DNA of 64,000 nt from Ulota crispa (lineage: Eukaryota; Streptophyta; Bryopsida; Orthotrichales; Orthotrichaceae). Shown here in pieces: positions 47,437 through 58,905 of the stretch. The position numbers and the translations under genes are program-made. The notes beneath the pieces are model-generated. The model saw nothing but the letters and a program-made list of their open reading frames with translations. It was not told the DNA's origin and did not search any database. The stretch is from NCBI GenBank assembly GCA_963920765.1, contig OY987247.1, forward strand, positions 3,720,001 through 3,784,000, written 5' to 3'. How positions within the stretch are numbered: the stretch's first letter is position 1; every line of letters starts with the position of its first letter.

Positions 47437-50400
47437 GGAGAAGAAGGGGTACCTAGGCCAGTGAGTGAGCTTAAAGGGAGTGAGCTAGTGAGCATGAAAG
47501 TGAGAGAACTTGAAGACTGATGACCCTGAGGACCTACTGACAATCCGAGGACCTAAACCCTTGAAAGTGGGAGCACTAGTAAATAAGTTAGGGATTCATA
47601 CTCAATTACTAGTTTTGGAGTTTTGGAGTTTTGGACTTCTCCGTCTCTGAGATTCAACTCCGTATGCAACGTGAAGTTTTCAGTGAAGAAATGGCAATAG
47701 AGAGGTGATTCATGGAGGTGGCACTTCTTGTTGAAGGTTTTTGCTTAATGGTTCTGACACAACCCTTCATTGCTTACAATTGTTAAGGATTATTTGTTTT
47801 AGAGGCCGGTGCAACCTAATTTAGAGTTGGTTAGGTGGTCGATAGTTTGAGTGCTGCAAGCATTTGACAAGTTTTGGCCGTCCCCTCAGAGTCTCCAACT
47901 TGTACTCTATCTTTCATAGTTGATAGTTCTTTAGATGAAGCTTTTGCTTGGCTACTAGGAGATTTGTAGCAGAATTGCAAGAATGTGAGCTTCAAGCCCA
48001 ATGGCGCTTCCTCTGTGTTTGACCTCAACTCATTGAAGCAAACTTGCTAGTAGCCGTATTATAGCCTTAAGAAGCAGGAGTGGGGGAGCATTGAGAGATC
48101 ACTTGGCAAACCTGGCGCTTTAGTAGATTCCTCCTCAGCAACTATGTAGATCTCGACTTTTGGTGAGAATTAGGGTTTGGTGCTCTGGAATGCGACAATG
48201 TTTTTATACTAGGTTTGTGGTTCTATTTTGTGGCGCTCGTGTGAAATGAAGGAGGCGGTTTTAGTTGTGGTGGTATAATGGATTTTGTTTGATTGGTGTT
48301 GCAACTTTTTTTTGATTGGTGCTCACTAAGTCTAAAACCCTAAAAATCCTTTGCAAGAAGTGATTTATTGGGAACTTTGTCAATTGGAGGGGAATTTCTT
48401 AGTTTCCAGCCACTGTGCTGGAAGTATTCAGGTTTGTATTGAGATGTGGTTGGCTGGCTTTTGGAAGAACTGTTGAAAAAAAGCTGTGGGCTCTCCTATG
48501 ACATAGGCGAGCTACTTTTTGACCAAAATTAGGATTTCATTGGCGCAAGGTCTAAAGGTAAAGTTCCATTTCTGTCATGTTGTTAGTGTCTCTATATTTG
48601 TTCTGCATTGTTGCTACGTTTTTGTTTTCTCCCTAAGAGAATCCATTATATCTAAAGCCAGCAGAGGTTTTGTAGATTCCGTTATTCTCTCTATCTTTAC
48701 TTGTCGTGACTTATTTTGGTATGAAGATTTTTCTAACCTTCACTTGCTATTTGTCTATTGTAGCGGTATGAAGTCGGGGAGATCTCTTTCTTTTGGAGGC
48801 CGGTGCAACCTAGTTTAGAGTTGATTAGGTGGTCAATAGTTTGAGTGCTACGAGAATTTAGCTTTTGTTTCCTTCTCTCAATGCTTTTTGATGCTATTGA
48901 GAGATGCATTATGGCAAACTTTGGTGGCGGTGGATTTGGGTTGCCATTTAGTGTATGCAAGGCAAACTTCTCATTAGACACTTTGGGAAACACTCTAGAG
49001 TTGGGAATTATTTTCAATTGCTTCAAAGCTTGTTTAGCTAGTTGCCTGGCTGGGCTCTTGTTGTAGCCGAAGGCATCCACAAGCAAAGTGTGGACGTGCA
49101 AGTCAGTAGAGCTTTGACGAGCCAGATCTCCATTGCAAAGCAGCCGCAAGCCCCCATCCACAGTGCCCGCTCCCTCAAAATCTCCGTGCAATGCTTCTGC
49201 ATTATCACCAAAACTGGCAATATTTCCCCCACGTTTTGTAGCACCCGTGTTCATAGAAATGCCAAGATTTAGAACCACATTGTGTTGAGGTATGTAGCAA
49301 TGCTCCCTCTATACCTCTAAAAACCTCTAAAAAAGTTTCTTTGCAAATGATCAACTGTGTATTTAGTCTTTGTGCTAGTGAGATGTGAAATAACTTGATT
49401 TGGGGTGGAGTTTTGCTTCTAAGAGTTTGGGCAACCAACAATTGAATTGTAACTTGTAGTATCTTTTCCATTTCTTCAGTTCTTCAATTTAGTGCCGTTT
49501 TTATCCATATTAAGAGAAGCAAACTATTTTCTTGTCATGGTTCTCTTCATTTTTGCTTGAATATTCGGGATTTTCTAGAGTTTGGAGAAGCCAACCATTG
49601 AGACTCAATATCAGAAAATGGTTTGTCAACGGCAACAGTTCTAACCATTCTAGGGTCTCCTCAATTGCGGCAACAAGCTTTGGTTGAAGGTAAGCAATTT
49701 TGACGGATTTAGAAACAGTTATTTGAAATTCAATTTCTTAATGTTGTTTATTAATTGCATAAAAAGAGACAGTAATGTACAATTTGGACATGTGATTGTT
49801 CAAACAAAGTTGTAGCGTGATAGGGAAGTTCAAAGAAAACATGCACAGTTTTTTTTGCTCCACTTAATGTGTTTGAAACCCTTGGCAAGCTTTGAGCTTG
49901 TCATGAGGTTTCTCCCAATGGACAAAGTTTTTTGTGGATGCAATGTCAAGTAGCATATGAGACTTTTTAGCGCTGATATTGAACCAAAAAAAAAAGGGAC
50001 AAATATATGTTTTGCAAGGCTTGTGTTGATAGTAACTTCTCGTATAGACAACTTTGAACAACTTAGCCATGCTACAAATTCTAACAAATCATGAAGTAGA
50101 GTCAACTAAATGATGTTTAGTGAGGTTCAAAATTTAGTTGGTAGTGGTATAGCATTTCTTTTTCATGAAGATGTTGAATGCCTTTGCATGGATTGATGGT
50201 TACAGGATTAGAAGAGGTGTATGAAAGTAAAGAGTATTGTAGAATTTGATTTTCTTTTATTTGTTTGGTTTTTACAGATTGAGGTTAGCAAGAAATGGAA
50301 ATGGTAGCACAAGAAGATGCAAAGTGAAGCTTCTATGTTAGTGTGCGTGTGAGATCTTGGCAATAGGACTTGGTAGCATTTTTGTTAGCAGTATGAGTTC

Positions 50401-51440
50401 TTGTAATTCTTTTTTTCAAAACTGCTTGACAAATATGAGGTTTTTATTATGTACTCAATATTCCAAATACTGATGTTTCTAGCTTAGTAGAATTTGGAAT
50501 GTGGTATGTTCTAGCTTGCAACTGAAGTAATTTTTTTGAAATTTGAAGCAACATGCGTAAAAAAAAAGCTTCCAACACAATTGTAAGTTTGTCATGACTA
50601 TGGGTTTTTGAGAGTGTTTTTTTGCACTATGTTTTAATGATAAAATTAAAGATTTGAACAAAACACAAGGATTGATGTATCCCTTGGAAATGTTGTTTCA
50701 AATGTTTGTCAATGAAAAAAAGAGACAAGAATTATTCTTTTATAAATTAGGACCTCGATTGGATAACATTGTTTGAATAATGAAGCTCTCTCTAGAATTT
50801 ACCTCTCTAAGTTAATGGAATTGTTCAAATTAATGTTGATTACCTAGCTTGCATTCAAACATAATAAATGCAAAAAACCCTCCCAAATTTAATAACCTCT
50901 CTAATATAATTTGATAGATCGGTCTTAGCCTAGTTTATTATAGAGGTTATACTTTAATGGTTCCAAATTTTTGCAATTTTCAGTTGTTCCTTACATTGCA
51001 TTGAAAACGGGCAAAGCTCATAATTCACTTGTGAAGTTTATTTTTGCACTCTAGGGAACATTGAACCACAATGAAATATGAAAAAGAAAAGACTTTTTTT
51101 TGTGTTAGCTGTAGAATGTGCCTAAATAAATAATAAGAACTATATGGCCATTTTTTCTATAAAATTATTGTAATTTTTTTATTCATTTCACAAAGTGATT
51201 CATGTCATTATTTTTTTATGAACTATGTTTATTTTATTCATTCACAAGAATTGTATATGATAACTATATAATGTTTTGTGCCAATGTATTCTTTTTTTTT
51301 GTATTTCCTTGTAGATGGCAACAACTGACATTGTATCTTGTTTGTCCATTACACGACCTTTGTTTGTCACTGTGGCTATATTGAAGGGTATTTAGGGGGC
51401 CCGCCAAATTACCCTAGCTTTTATTACTTCTTTTATTTCT
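47437..51440. other. Spacer of mixed composition, no confirmed gene
   Basis: 47.4-49.3 kb is somewhat GC-richer and holds a direct repeat (47803-47855 and 48797-48850). A 181-codon minus frame at 48733-49278 is open but matches nothing I know, and the same stretch is open in other frames. 49.5-51.4 kb is AT-rich with nothing recognised. Confidence 0.4.
47803..48850. repeat. Pair of ~54-bp direct repeats, 1 kb apart
   Basis: AGGCCGGTGCAACCTARTTT followed by AGAGTTGRTTAGGTGGTC and ATAGTTTGAGTGCT occur at 47803 and 48797 with about four differences. Sequence outside the pair does not align, so these are not long terminal repeats in any obvious sense. Confidence 0.75.
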
Positions 51441-51458
51441 ATTTGTGAGGGTTGTCTA

Positions 51459-52985
51459 GTGCTTTGCACATTGGATAGTACCCATGTCCCTACTATATAC
51501 TATAAGGGGTGTACATATTTTGATTATTCATGCCTTTTATTAGTAAATACATGTATGGAGTATGTAGATGACATGGGAGGTTTGCGGTTGTCATCCCCTT
51601 CATGGGAAGATTTGATGTCCATACCCCTTCCTATTTTATATGGGTGTAATGACGTAGTGGTAGGTATACAAAGGACATACATAGGTGGCAGTTATGACGT
51701 TTATCCCTTGCTACATAGGGGCTTAGGGTATAGTATTTGGTACCTAGGACTGCGTTACTTCTCTGTGTCTTCTCATGTACATCATGTAGATGGCATGCGT
51801 GTTGAGTTTTGGCCCACGTCATACATAGCATATTGTTCTTCAAATGAGAGCATACATATAGCGGAGATATTATGCTGTATGGTTGATTGCCAAGATAGAC
51901 ATTGTGTTTTTGTTTGTTGACGATTTCTCACAGTCGAAGACATTGGACGGGTCAATGTATAGATTCCGGACTTCATTCATTCTAGCACTACCAGACGTAG
52001 AGTTCTGCAACAAGAATTGTTTTATACGACTGACGGTTTCCTTTGTCATCTCCATTGCGTTATCGATAAGCAATCCAAGTGATGGTACATTTGTATATAA
52101 AGAGATAGATGCTTATTTTTTGAAAGTTATGGTGAAAATTTCATTTAGTGTTTTTGATGAGCTTGAGCATTCATACTATGTACAATTGCATTTATATTTT
52201 GTAGACAATAAATTGACATTGTTAAGAATTATCTATTACAGTGGGTAAATTTTTTGGAGCTTTAAATGTATTGATTTTTTTGTTGTTGTCTAGCAGTTGT
52301 GGTTGATTGCTTTTTCACTAGACAATCATATTGTCTATGGTCTGGACGAGTACCCTTGCCAATGGCGTTCTTTTGCGAGTACATGGTTAAGATTATTGCT
52401 ACTTCTACAGTATGGCAAAAATTGTGCATGCGTGGGCATGAGGATGCGATGCTACAACAACTTCGTAGTAGTAGAGCATTTTCGATTCATGGCGTTCTTC
52501 TTTCTTCAACACCTGCACCACAACGACATGTACGTGTCATGGTCTTTTTATCTGCTCTGGCACGGGCAGTCTATGATAGACTGTCTAGTGCATGTCATCC
52601 TTTTATTTTGTTAGACTCTTTGTATATCGATATTTTGTGTGATAGTGATATGTGGTGCATAATCTTTGCCCCTATACTTTAGCATTGTGTTGTTCAGCAT
52701 TGTTCCTAGCACATACGTCTTGAGATCACATGGTATGAACTCCTAAGGCATTCTATTTTCTATGCTTGGACGGATTTTTTGTATAGGTATTTAGCATAGC
52801 CTACTGATGTGTACTCACATCTTGCATTAGTGAGGGTAGATTCCACCATGACCTTCATGTTCTTTGGGACGTCAGAGCGTGCGCCACACCTTCGAGTGGG
52901 ATTCACATGTGACAGATATGTATGGCATCATGCATCGCATCATTACCAGAGCCTTGGTGCTCTGCAGCGGCACTTCACATTGTAG
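51459..52985 (+). pseudogene. Decayed coding sequence of unknown family
   Basis: Long open stretches in AT-rich DNA follow one another on the plus strand. 51459-51917 (153 codons) includes GGLRLSSPSWEDLMSIPLP. 51883-52248 (121 codons) is in another frame. 52299-52985 runs as one frame with only a few TAG stops and includes GRVPLPMAFFCEYMVKI, ALARAVYDRLSSACHPF and TFMFFGTSERAPHLRVGF. A GTAAAT...TCTAG pair at about 52247-52296 could be an intron between the second and third. I recognise no domain. The stops make a functional product unlikely. It could be a host pseudogene or a transposon gene; chance is not excluded for the first part. Confidence 0.35.
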
Positions 52986-53183
52986 ACCTTTTTATGTATA
53001 CATTACATTTATTATTATTATCACTATTATTATTATTACTAGAAGATTTTCTCTACTGCTATACATTCCATTTCACCATATAATTGATTGTGGTTGACTT
53101 TGTTTAGTGATTATTATTTGTTATATTAGTGAATGTGTTTGTTAACTACTTCTTCTTTTGTCCTTAAAAAGTAGGAAAACTAG

Positions 53184-53603
53184 AACGTGAAGGCACCCAT
53201 AACCAATCAAATAAGAAATTCAAGACATGATTTGAGGTAGTTCAAGGCAAAGCAAGCATTCTTAGATGTGAATTGATGAAAATGATGGGGATTGCAAAAA
53301 AATTGGTAATTTTACAACTTGAATAAAAAATACTAAGAATTTTACAAAGCAAAAAATGTGTCAGACCTATAGCCAATGTCTACACTCTTCCAATTTTGAT
53401 CATTGAAAAACTATTTTTCCACTCATTGCTTCCTACTTTCTTGCTCACTTATGTGTCATGAATGTATTGTTTCAAACTTTGGAAAAGGAGAAATACACGA
53501 AGTTCAATGAGAAAATGGGAATTTGTTCCAGCCTTGGTTGGTAAAACAACATTGTATTGATTGTTGAGGGGGTATTGGTTTGTGATAAGTGGCTTTACCT
53601 TAA
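53184..53603. mobile_element. CACCCATA-family non-autonomous element, copy 4
   Basis: Left GTGAAGGCACCCATAACCAA; the right end is the complement of TTAAGGTAAAGCCACTTATC, more diverged. Its right TTAA (53600-53603) is also the left TTAA of the next element. Confidence 0.55.
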
Positions 53604-53839
53604 CCCTTAAAGGACCAAGGAGCCCTTTGCGGCCAATACAATATTTAGTATTTTCTTGTATTTGGAATACATCCACACCTTTACTAAATTTGAGATCAAC
53701 AAAGAAGTCAGAATATAAATCAATGCGGTTCTAGTGAGCTAGTCAAGATCCCAAATTAAAACTTTTTATTGGTAGCAAATGCCTCTTATATGGCAGCGTA
53801 TTTACTATGTAATACATAGAGCGGTCCTTTAAGGGTTAA
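53600..53839 (-). mobile_element. TTAA-flanked element, short form (240 bp)
   Basis: TTAACCCTTAAAGGACCAAG on the left and the complement of TTAACCCTTAAAGGACCGCT on the right: 17 terminal bases are identical and TTAA is exact at both edges. This is the best-preserved set of ends in the window. The interior is the inverse of 6343-6589. Confidence 0.85.
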
Positions 53840-54161
53840 TTTTTGGAAGTCTTTTCTCTTTCCTGTGAACTAGAATAAGATCCAATACCTAGTAACTATC
53901 AATCCCCTTCCATTTTGCCATTCAAAAGAATTTTCCATAATAAGAATATGTGAGGCCCTTATCCTACATGTTGTAATTATGCATGTTCCCATTTCTCTCA
54001 CCAAGTATAACACGCTCCTACATTTTGGTCAACATATCCTTAACATACACCTTGAATTGCCAAGAGATTTGAACTTCACCGGCAAAATCCAACATTTCTC
54101 ACTTTGAATTGGTCTTCTTAAGTACATAAAATTAAAGTTGCATGTAAACTTTATATTACAT

Positions 54162-54452
54162 CTACATTGAATATTGCATTTAGGTTGCATTTCCCTAAAA
54201 TTTTACCTCATGAATCATCACTTGGCCACTTGGAGGCGCATGGAACTCTCTAGATACTTCAATTCACATGGTTCACAACTTTAATGCCCATAATTTATTT
54301 ACTTTACAATGTTGTTGTTGTTGTCAAGCCCTTTAAAAATTGTTCATTGCAATAATTGTTGATGAAAATTATTGTAGCAAAGGTAAATGTTTGTATTGTG
54401 TAAAATGTCAAGAAATTAGTGTGGAGCAACCTAAACTCAATATCCAATGAAG
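54162..54452. mobile_element. Family C MITE, copy 3
   Basis: CTACATTGAATATTGCATTT on the left and the inverted CTTCATTGGATATTGAGTTT on the right. It is closely collinear with 39054-39346 (CCTCATGAMTCATCACTTGG). ACAT flanks both sides, a possible short target duplication. Confidence 0.7.
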
Positions 54453-54661
54453 ACATTGTAAAAAAGTTAGCCAATATTTACTCAACAAACTCAAATTTTG
54501 ATCAATAATATTACCATTTCACTTACTTAATTGCCTACTATTTTCTTTAACCTCTCCACTCATTGCCTATAACACGGAAAGAAACTAGACAATAAATTTA
54601 GGCCTTTTATGCCGAGCTATTAAGGTGTAATAGCAACAGGTATTCTTCAATAAAATCTGGA

Positions 54662-54895
54662 AATTGATAAGTACACACCCAAGGTTTGATATATGCACAC
54701 CATGGCGGGGTAACTTTTGAATATTTACCATCAGTAAGTTGAATTTGAAAAACTTGAATTCAAATTTGATAAAGAGACCTCAATTAAGCCTAGAACCACA
54801 AAGGTGATTACAACTAAACAACACCCACTATAACATCTAATTTTTTTTGATAAACCAGAGTAAAAGTGATACTTTATTCCTAGTTTGGTGGCATT
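54662..54895. mobile_element. Family A MITE, truncated left half
   Basis: It starts AATTGATAAGTACACACCCA, continues through TACCATCAGTAAGTTGAATT and AACAACACCC as in the other family A copies, then stops after the loop region. The right arm is missing. Confidence 0.6.
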
Positions 54896-55439
54896 TGGGC
54901 CTACAATGGGCAAGTTGTTGAAAATCAAAGTTTTTTGTAAATTTAAAATTTTAAAAAATTATTGATTGGCCAAAGACAAGTTTTGTGTAAAAATAGGGTA
55001 GAATACAAGTTAACTAAAATATAATTTGAATGTCCACTTAAAAATAAAGCAAAGTACAAGTGTAACTGAAGTAAAATACAAGTTTAACCACAGGTGGCAT
55101 GAAGGGATGGCATGGAGGGCATAGAAGGTGAAATTTGGGCTAATAGCACAAGGTCACACAAGTCTTTGTTTAAACTACATGTGTTAGAGATCTTATCTTG
55201 ATCCCTAATCCAATTGATCATATTACAAAGCTAGTTGAAACCCCTACTTTACTTGCAGTACTACTACCATGCTTTTAATTAACACATGCTAAACATGCAC
55301 TACAACTATAGTTAGATGTGAACTTTCCTTTAAAAATATGTGGGGTAAATCCCGGTCCTCTTGTTGGCTTTACTTATTTGAAGTCTGCATTGGCATTACC
55401 AATGCTGAGCTTGGCTGATAACTAAGCCTACTTAGTAGC
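54896..55439. other. AT-rich spacer, nothing recognised
   Basis: No supported feature; it may include decayed retroelement sequence leading into the LTR fossil at 55440. Confidence 0.35.
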
Positions 55440-55800
55440 CATAATGAGGCAACAACTGCATATCTTACAAGATTGTGGGAATTATCATATAGGATATTGT
55501 TTAGAATTTGATACAAATATTGCATTGAGCAAGGAGGACTGTTGAGATAAGTATTCTATTAATACGCTCTACACATAGTTAACTAGAGTTCATTGGAATT
55601 TACTTTAGTAAAGGGATCCCATGGACCAATGGTAGAAAAGGACTTTTACTTTCTATCTTTGGTCTTCCCTTGTATATAGTAGGGAAACCCTACTTGGATT
55701 ATTACACTTGTTACTTCTTCTCCTTGCATACTTTGTTATATCTTTTTTGTGTCCTTGTTGTGTTTTCTATTCCCAACACTTTCATTAGAGTCTGTAGCTG
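55440..55800 (+). mobile_element. Copia-like LTR retrotransposon fossil with LTR
   Basis: TGTTGAGATAAG at 55543 and CCCAACA ending at about 55777 give an LTR of about 235 bp with the TGTTG...CAACA ends typical of Copia elements. A purine-rich AAGGAGGAC precedes it like a polypurine tract. TTTCATTAGAGTC follows it, weakly like the initiator-tRNA binding site. The central LTR part matches the fragment inside the hAT fossil at 14680-14960. It is a broken, partial element. Confidence 0.55.
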
Positions 55801-56662
55801 CACGCTCGTAGTACAAGCTGGTTTTGGAGACCGTTGAAGTAATTGACAATCATGGCCTGTATTCAAAACGCCACCGAGGTTATCTTACTTTATAATCTTG
55901 ATGTCTTGTTTATAAGTTTTGATGCTTTGTTGCCTCTTTTAGACCTTGTGAAAGCAATAGCAAGCAATTTAGGATTGAAGACACCTTGTACATCTTTGCT
56001 AACTAAAATATTGGTTTGTTTTGTTTTAGGATGGACACAGGTGAGGCCCTTATCCTCTCGGCATAATTGACAAACGCGAGCTTTGTACTTGCATCAATTC
56101 TCAACCCTCTTTCTCAAAGTCTCATATTTGGTGTTTTTGGAATTGTTTGAGTTTTCTAGGAAACAAAACATATTTGTTCCAAGCTTTGTCAAATGCGTTT
56201 TTTTACAATTGTCGGCACTTCTATCTAGTAGACAAATGCTCTACTACTGTAGGACATTTTGTGTAGATACACATGCATGGCCCGCTTATTATCATTTTTT
56301 GGAAAACAATATTATTTTTTCCGGCAATAGTTGAATGATGATTTGTAAACTACATAACTCTTTGCTAAAATAAGTCTATGCTTATTATTTGTTCACTTTT
56401 TTCACATGCATACATAAAATAGTTCATATAGCGGAACACCATATTCATGCAAGCCTTGAACTACATGAAGTTGTATCGTGCCGATGGCAACACCAGTATC
56501 AACAACACCAGGTACTTGTTTGTTTCAATAAGTATTCTAAGAAGCTCAACAAAACCTTGAGATTATTCCACAGAACTTTTAGAAATAAATTTTAAGAATA
56601 ATTTTTTTAAATAATTTTGTCATATTAGTTGAATAGAGCAAAATCTATTTGTTTTGTTGTAT
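55801..56662. other. Spacer, no confirmed gene
   Basis: Short plus-strand frames (55843-56070, 56083-56334, 56389-56595) show no recognised domain. Confidence 0.35.
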
Positions 56663-56830
56663 GGTATTCAAATTTGATTCAAAAAGCAATAGGGCAATAT
56701 TGGCCCTTAAGTTTTTTGTAATTAATTTTTGGAATCCACAAGCAACAAAATATTAAATTAAAATTAGGATTGGGTATTCAAATTTGATTCTAAAAGCAAT
56801 AGGGCAATATTGAACCTTAAGTTTTTTGTA
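56663..56830. repeat. Direct repeat, 58 bp, 110-bp period
   Basis: GGTATTCAAATTTGATTC, AAAAGCAATAGGGCAATATT and CTTAAGTTTTTTGTA occur at 56663-56720 and 56773-56830 with about three differences, suggesting a fairly young tandem duplication. Confidence 0.85.
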
Positions 56831-57158
56831 TTTTGGAGAGGTAAAAGTTGATGCGGATTGCGGAGTTTGTGCAATCAGATAAAAAGCCACGGTACTACTA
56901 CTTTTAGTTGGATTTAAAACACGTACTAAGCTATTGTGTTAAAAAAGTGGGATCCGAGTCAAATTTTATGGTTCAGTATGTGTGCTATGAGTGAGTAGCG
57001 CAGCTGGTGAATACAGTACTGCAAGAGCTAGGGCAAGGGCCATACCAGAGCCGCGCCGCAAGTGTTCCAGAAGATGCTGCTCCAAAAGTGGTATAGGTCA
57101 AGCATTTGTATACTACCGTGATTGACAAGCTGGGAAGCATGAGGTGTTTAGATTTGGC

Positions 57159-58905
57159 GGTGTCTTGATAGAGATCTCTCTACCATATAGATACTTGTTA
57201 TTTATTTATGTTTGTCTTGATTTCAATAAATCAATAATTGTGGCAAAAAAGGTAGTTGTGGTGAAGACCACGGTTTGGTGACAGCGCAGCGGCCACATAT
57301 TCCAATGCACTGCGCCGTCTTATTACATGCACAGCTCAGGGAAGTAGGTAGCGGGTTAACTGAGTCAATTTTTTATCTCACTAGCTGCCAAGCCGTGAGC
57401 CGCCATCACCACTCGACGAGTCCGATGAGATTCGAACCCGGACCGACGGGTGGCCAGAAACAATTGCTTCTCCAGCCAACCAAATTTACAACTTGACAAC
57501 TGAAGACAAACGTTTGATGATATTATATGCCTGCAAGAGTACGAGGCCATTTTATGGTGGTGTTTATTTTGTAATTTAATCATTTTTATATGTTTATCTA
57601 GATGTTTTGGAAGACTCATACATTTTGCTTTTGTTTGAATAAAAAATACTAAGGATTTAGAAGTGAATAGAAAAGGTGTGAAAGGAAAAAAGATTTTACA
57701 TCTATGGTTGAATTAAAATAGAGAGGGGCATAGACTGATGTGCTCCACTTCCTTACTTTAGATAGGGTTGAAATTAAGGAGGAAAAATTCCTTAGTTGTT
57801 GGAAGTTAGTGTATGAGTGTTGGTATGAAGAAGGAAGAAATTTCAAAACTTTGATGTCAGAGAATTTTTTGTGTATACATGATTTTGAATTAAAATTTGG
57901 AGGAGTTGTTTTTTGTGTGATAAATTTTTCAAAATGAGTTTGCAAATTTGATTTGGAATTGTGATGCAAAAGTTATGAGTGTTTGAATTTTGGAGTCAAT
58001 AAGCAAAATTATGAAGAAAGGCTGAGATTTTGACAAGCCATAGCTTATGATTTGTATATCATTTTGCCAATAAGATTTAAAAGAAGTGTTCATCTTAGTT
58101 TTGGATTTCTAAAAAGTCCTTAAACTTGAGATTTGAAGCTTGGAGGAGAAAGTTATGGAGGTGTGAAGAATTGGAGGTGACTGCTCTTTTGTTATGAAAA
58201 AGCCAAAACTTTGAAGAACTACAACTTTTGAATAGTATAAAATTTTCTTTTCAAAATTTTAGAAGTGATATTTCGTTGTCATAGCTTTCTAAATTGTCTT
58301 TAGATATTTCATTTGAAGTCTTATTGAAGAAGTTATAGTGTGTAGGAGTTGGGGATTTTGGTGCTCTCTAAAAAATTGAGACCTAAAGTTTGATTGATTA
58401 GAATTTTTGAACAAAGTTTTATTTTGAAGTAAAAATTTTACTGATTGTAGCTAGTAGTATTATCTTTTCAAATTGATATTACGTTTCTATAGGTGATGTG
58501 TGGAACAAAAGTTATAGAGGTTTATAGAGGCAATGTTTAGTTTGTAAGGAGGAAGAAGAGCCTATACTTTGAACTCGCATAACTTTTGGACAGTAGCTTA
58601 GATTGAGTTGAAATTTAGAAGGATGTTAGAAGATTAGAAGGGCTTTTTAAAATTTTATTACACTTAGCATTTGAATTTTTGAGCCATTTGTGAAACTAGA
58701 TAGAAGGTTGCAGACTTTCTAGAACTTGTTATTTGTGATTTTCCCTACTGTTTTTATTAAAACATGAAGACTTGAATACATGAAGACTAAAGATCTGAAG
58801 AGTCAAAATCAAGACCGAAGACAATTTTAGTCAGCAACGCACAATTGTAGCAAGACACCCTGCGTGTTTCCAAGGCGCGCTCCTCTCAAATCGATAGCGG
58901 AAAGA
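57159..58905 (+). mobile_element. ~1.74-kb LTR-like dispersed repeat, copy 2
   Basis: It is collinear with 34898-36640. The region about 57340-57490 includes TGAGCCGCCATCA and, on the minus strand, GGTCCGGGTTCGAATCTC, a near-perfect RNA polymerase III B box (GGTTCGANNCC type), better kept here than in copy 1. The end reads AATCGATAGCGGAAA. Likely a solo LTR or LTR fragment; no retroelement genes adjoin it. Confidence 0.5.

Noticed and set aside
47803-48850. Direct repeats as LTRs of a small retroelement
   Set aside because: Only about 54 bp match, there are no TG...CA ends, and no primer-binding site or polypurine tract lies inside.
48733-49278. 181-codon minus-strand frame as a gene
   Set aside because: No recognised domain, another long frame overlaps on the same strand and one on the plus strand, and no flanking gene structure is visible.
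57340-57490. Possible tRNA gene from the GGTTCGAATC box
   Set aside because: No acceptor stem or anticodon arm closes around the box on either strand, and the stretch is part of a dispersed 1.74-kb repeat.
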